From positions 2,890,417 through 2,954,416 of the forward strand of contig NZ_CP136051.1 of the NCBI RefSeq assembly GCF_032999765.1: a stretch of DNA of 64,000 nt, read 5' to 3'. Made by a program: the position numbers and the translations under genes. Positions 63,495-64,000 of the stretch are shown in pieces. The notes beneath the pieces were generated by a model. It made no database searches. It was given only the letters and a program-made list of their open reading frames with translations, and was not told the origin of the DNA. Within the stretch, counting starts at the first letter, position 1. Each line of letters starts with the position of its first letter. The DNA is from Imperialibacter roseus (GTDB lineage Bacteria; Bacteroidota; Bacteroidia; Cytophagales; Cyclobacteriaceae).

Positions 63495-63672
63495 TGCGAT
63501 GTCGTTAGTTGAAGATAATTTCTCTGCCTTTTACCTGTTCTAAAGTAATTATTTTTTCTTCCTGCGAAGATGAAGATTTGTTAACAGGAACAGAAGCTGT
63601 AGAAATTGCCGTAAGAAATTTCAGAATAAATGGCTAAGTTTTGGCATTCCTTTAACCGACACCTCTCAAAAA

Positions 63673-64000
63673 ATGACGTCGAAATATTCACTCTTTGCCC
63701 TTTTCCTGCTATTCGCTGTTGGGTTGTCCATTTCGGTAGTTGCCCAGAGCAACCTTACTGCGGACAATGCCCTGGAGAGTTATTTAAACAACGGCGACCA
63801 AACCTATGAATGGGTGGTCACCGACACCTACGAAACTGACGGAGTGAGGGGATACCAACTCATTTTAACATCTCAAAAATGGAGGGAGTACACATGGAAG
63901 CATCAGTTGACAGTATTTGTTCCGGATCAGATGACCCAAACTGAAAGCCTCCTGTTTATCTCCGGCGGTTCAAACAAAGACAGCCAGCCCAACCTGAGAA
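63673..64000 (+). CDS. PhoPQ-regulated (PqaA-like) protein, 3' partial
   Basis: The first 109 codons of a gene that runs past the window end. A signal peptide (KYSLFALFLLFAVGLSISVVAQ) is followed by NLTADNALESYLNNGDQTYEW, TDTYETDGVRGYQLILTSQKWRE, then TWKHQLTVFVPD and LLFISGGSN. That matches the start of PhoPQ-activated pathogenicity-related (PqaA, alpha/beta-hydrolase-like) proteins. The predicted catalytic part lies beyond the window. The frame begins at the ATG at 63673 and is open to the last base. Confidence 0.8.
   Translation, partial: MTSKYSLFALFLLFAVGLSISVVAQSNLTADNALESYLNNGDQTYEWVVTDTYETDGVRGYQLILTSQKWREYTWKHQLTVFVPDQMTQTESLLFISGGSNKDSQPNLR

Overview
The window comes from a member of the Bacteroidota, most likely a free-living Cytophagales-type bacterium. 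Two giant secreted proteins end in type IX secretion (T9SS) sorting domains, one type B and one type A. A PorP/SprF protein follows the first of them. Several genes have TAnnTTTG promoter elements, LytTR and HisKA_2 two-component proteins are present, and start sites lack strong Shine-Dalgarno sequences. No genus can be fixed from the sequence alone.

Layout. 1-3012: a metal (Mn/Zn/Fe) ABC transporter operon whose first permease carries a DtxR-like C-terminal domain, followed by a thioredoxin-like gene. 3182-4564: mnmE. 4547-13104: an inferred genomic island in the 3' end of mnmE. The last 18 bases of mnmE (codons for FCIGK and the stop) recur at 13087-13104 in synonymous form, which is how SGI1-type elements sit in mnmE. 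The island carries an unknown gene overlapping the mnmE stop, a type I restriction-modification operon (hsdM, hsdS, a HEPN-like gene, hsdR) and a three-gene cassette. The cassette is a possible ADP-ribosyltransferase-like protein, a small protein and a SecB-like chaperone, an arrangement like toxin-antitoxin-chaperone systems and in particular CmdTAC. No integrase is visible. 13198-14879: HigBA, a higA-like gene broken by a nonsense codon, and VapBC.

15078-26996: a Tat-exported sugar-phosphate isomerase/epimerase-like protein, a roughly 2,530-residue T9SS cargo with 348-bp repeats and its PorP/SprF partner, an unknown gene and a lipoprotein serine hydrolase. 27192-33878: a signalling cluster (NarL-type regulator, PAS histidine kinase, single-domain receiver, and a large REC/multi-PAS/GAF protein with a phospho-accepting helix domain but no ATPase). 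34017-39029: a four-helix-bundle membrane sensor fragment, divergent GABA catabolism genes (aldehyde dehydrogenase and GABA aminotransferase) and a GH43 lipoprotein. 39255-48444 (minus strand): a TPR/HisKA_2 kinase, a LytTR regulator and a 2,166-residue T9SS type A cargo.

48871-56492: an ECF sigma factor with an overlapping membrane protein, a glycine-rich membrane protein, a VOC/SRPBCC/ArsR operon behind a perfect 17-bp inverted repeat, a lipoprotein-YARHG gene split by an in-frame TGA, a Bcr/CflA-type MFS exporter, an ABC-F ATPase and a small membrane protein. 56687-59862: a START-domain protein and a nitrosative-stress operon (Fe-S Rrf2 regulator, small membrane protein, truncated haemoglobin, RIC, then a haemerythrin) behind a second perfect palindrome. 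59930-64000: a two-gene exported operon (propeller/helical protein and purple-acid-phosphatase-like lipoprotein) and the start of a PhoPQ-regulated (PqaA) family protein cut by the window end.
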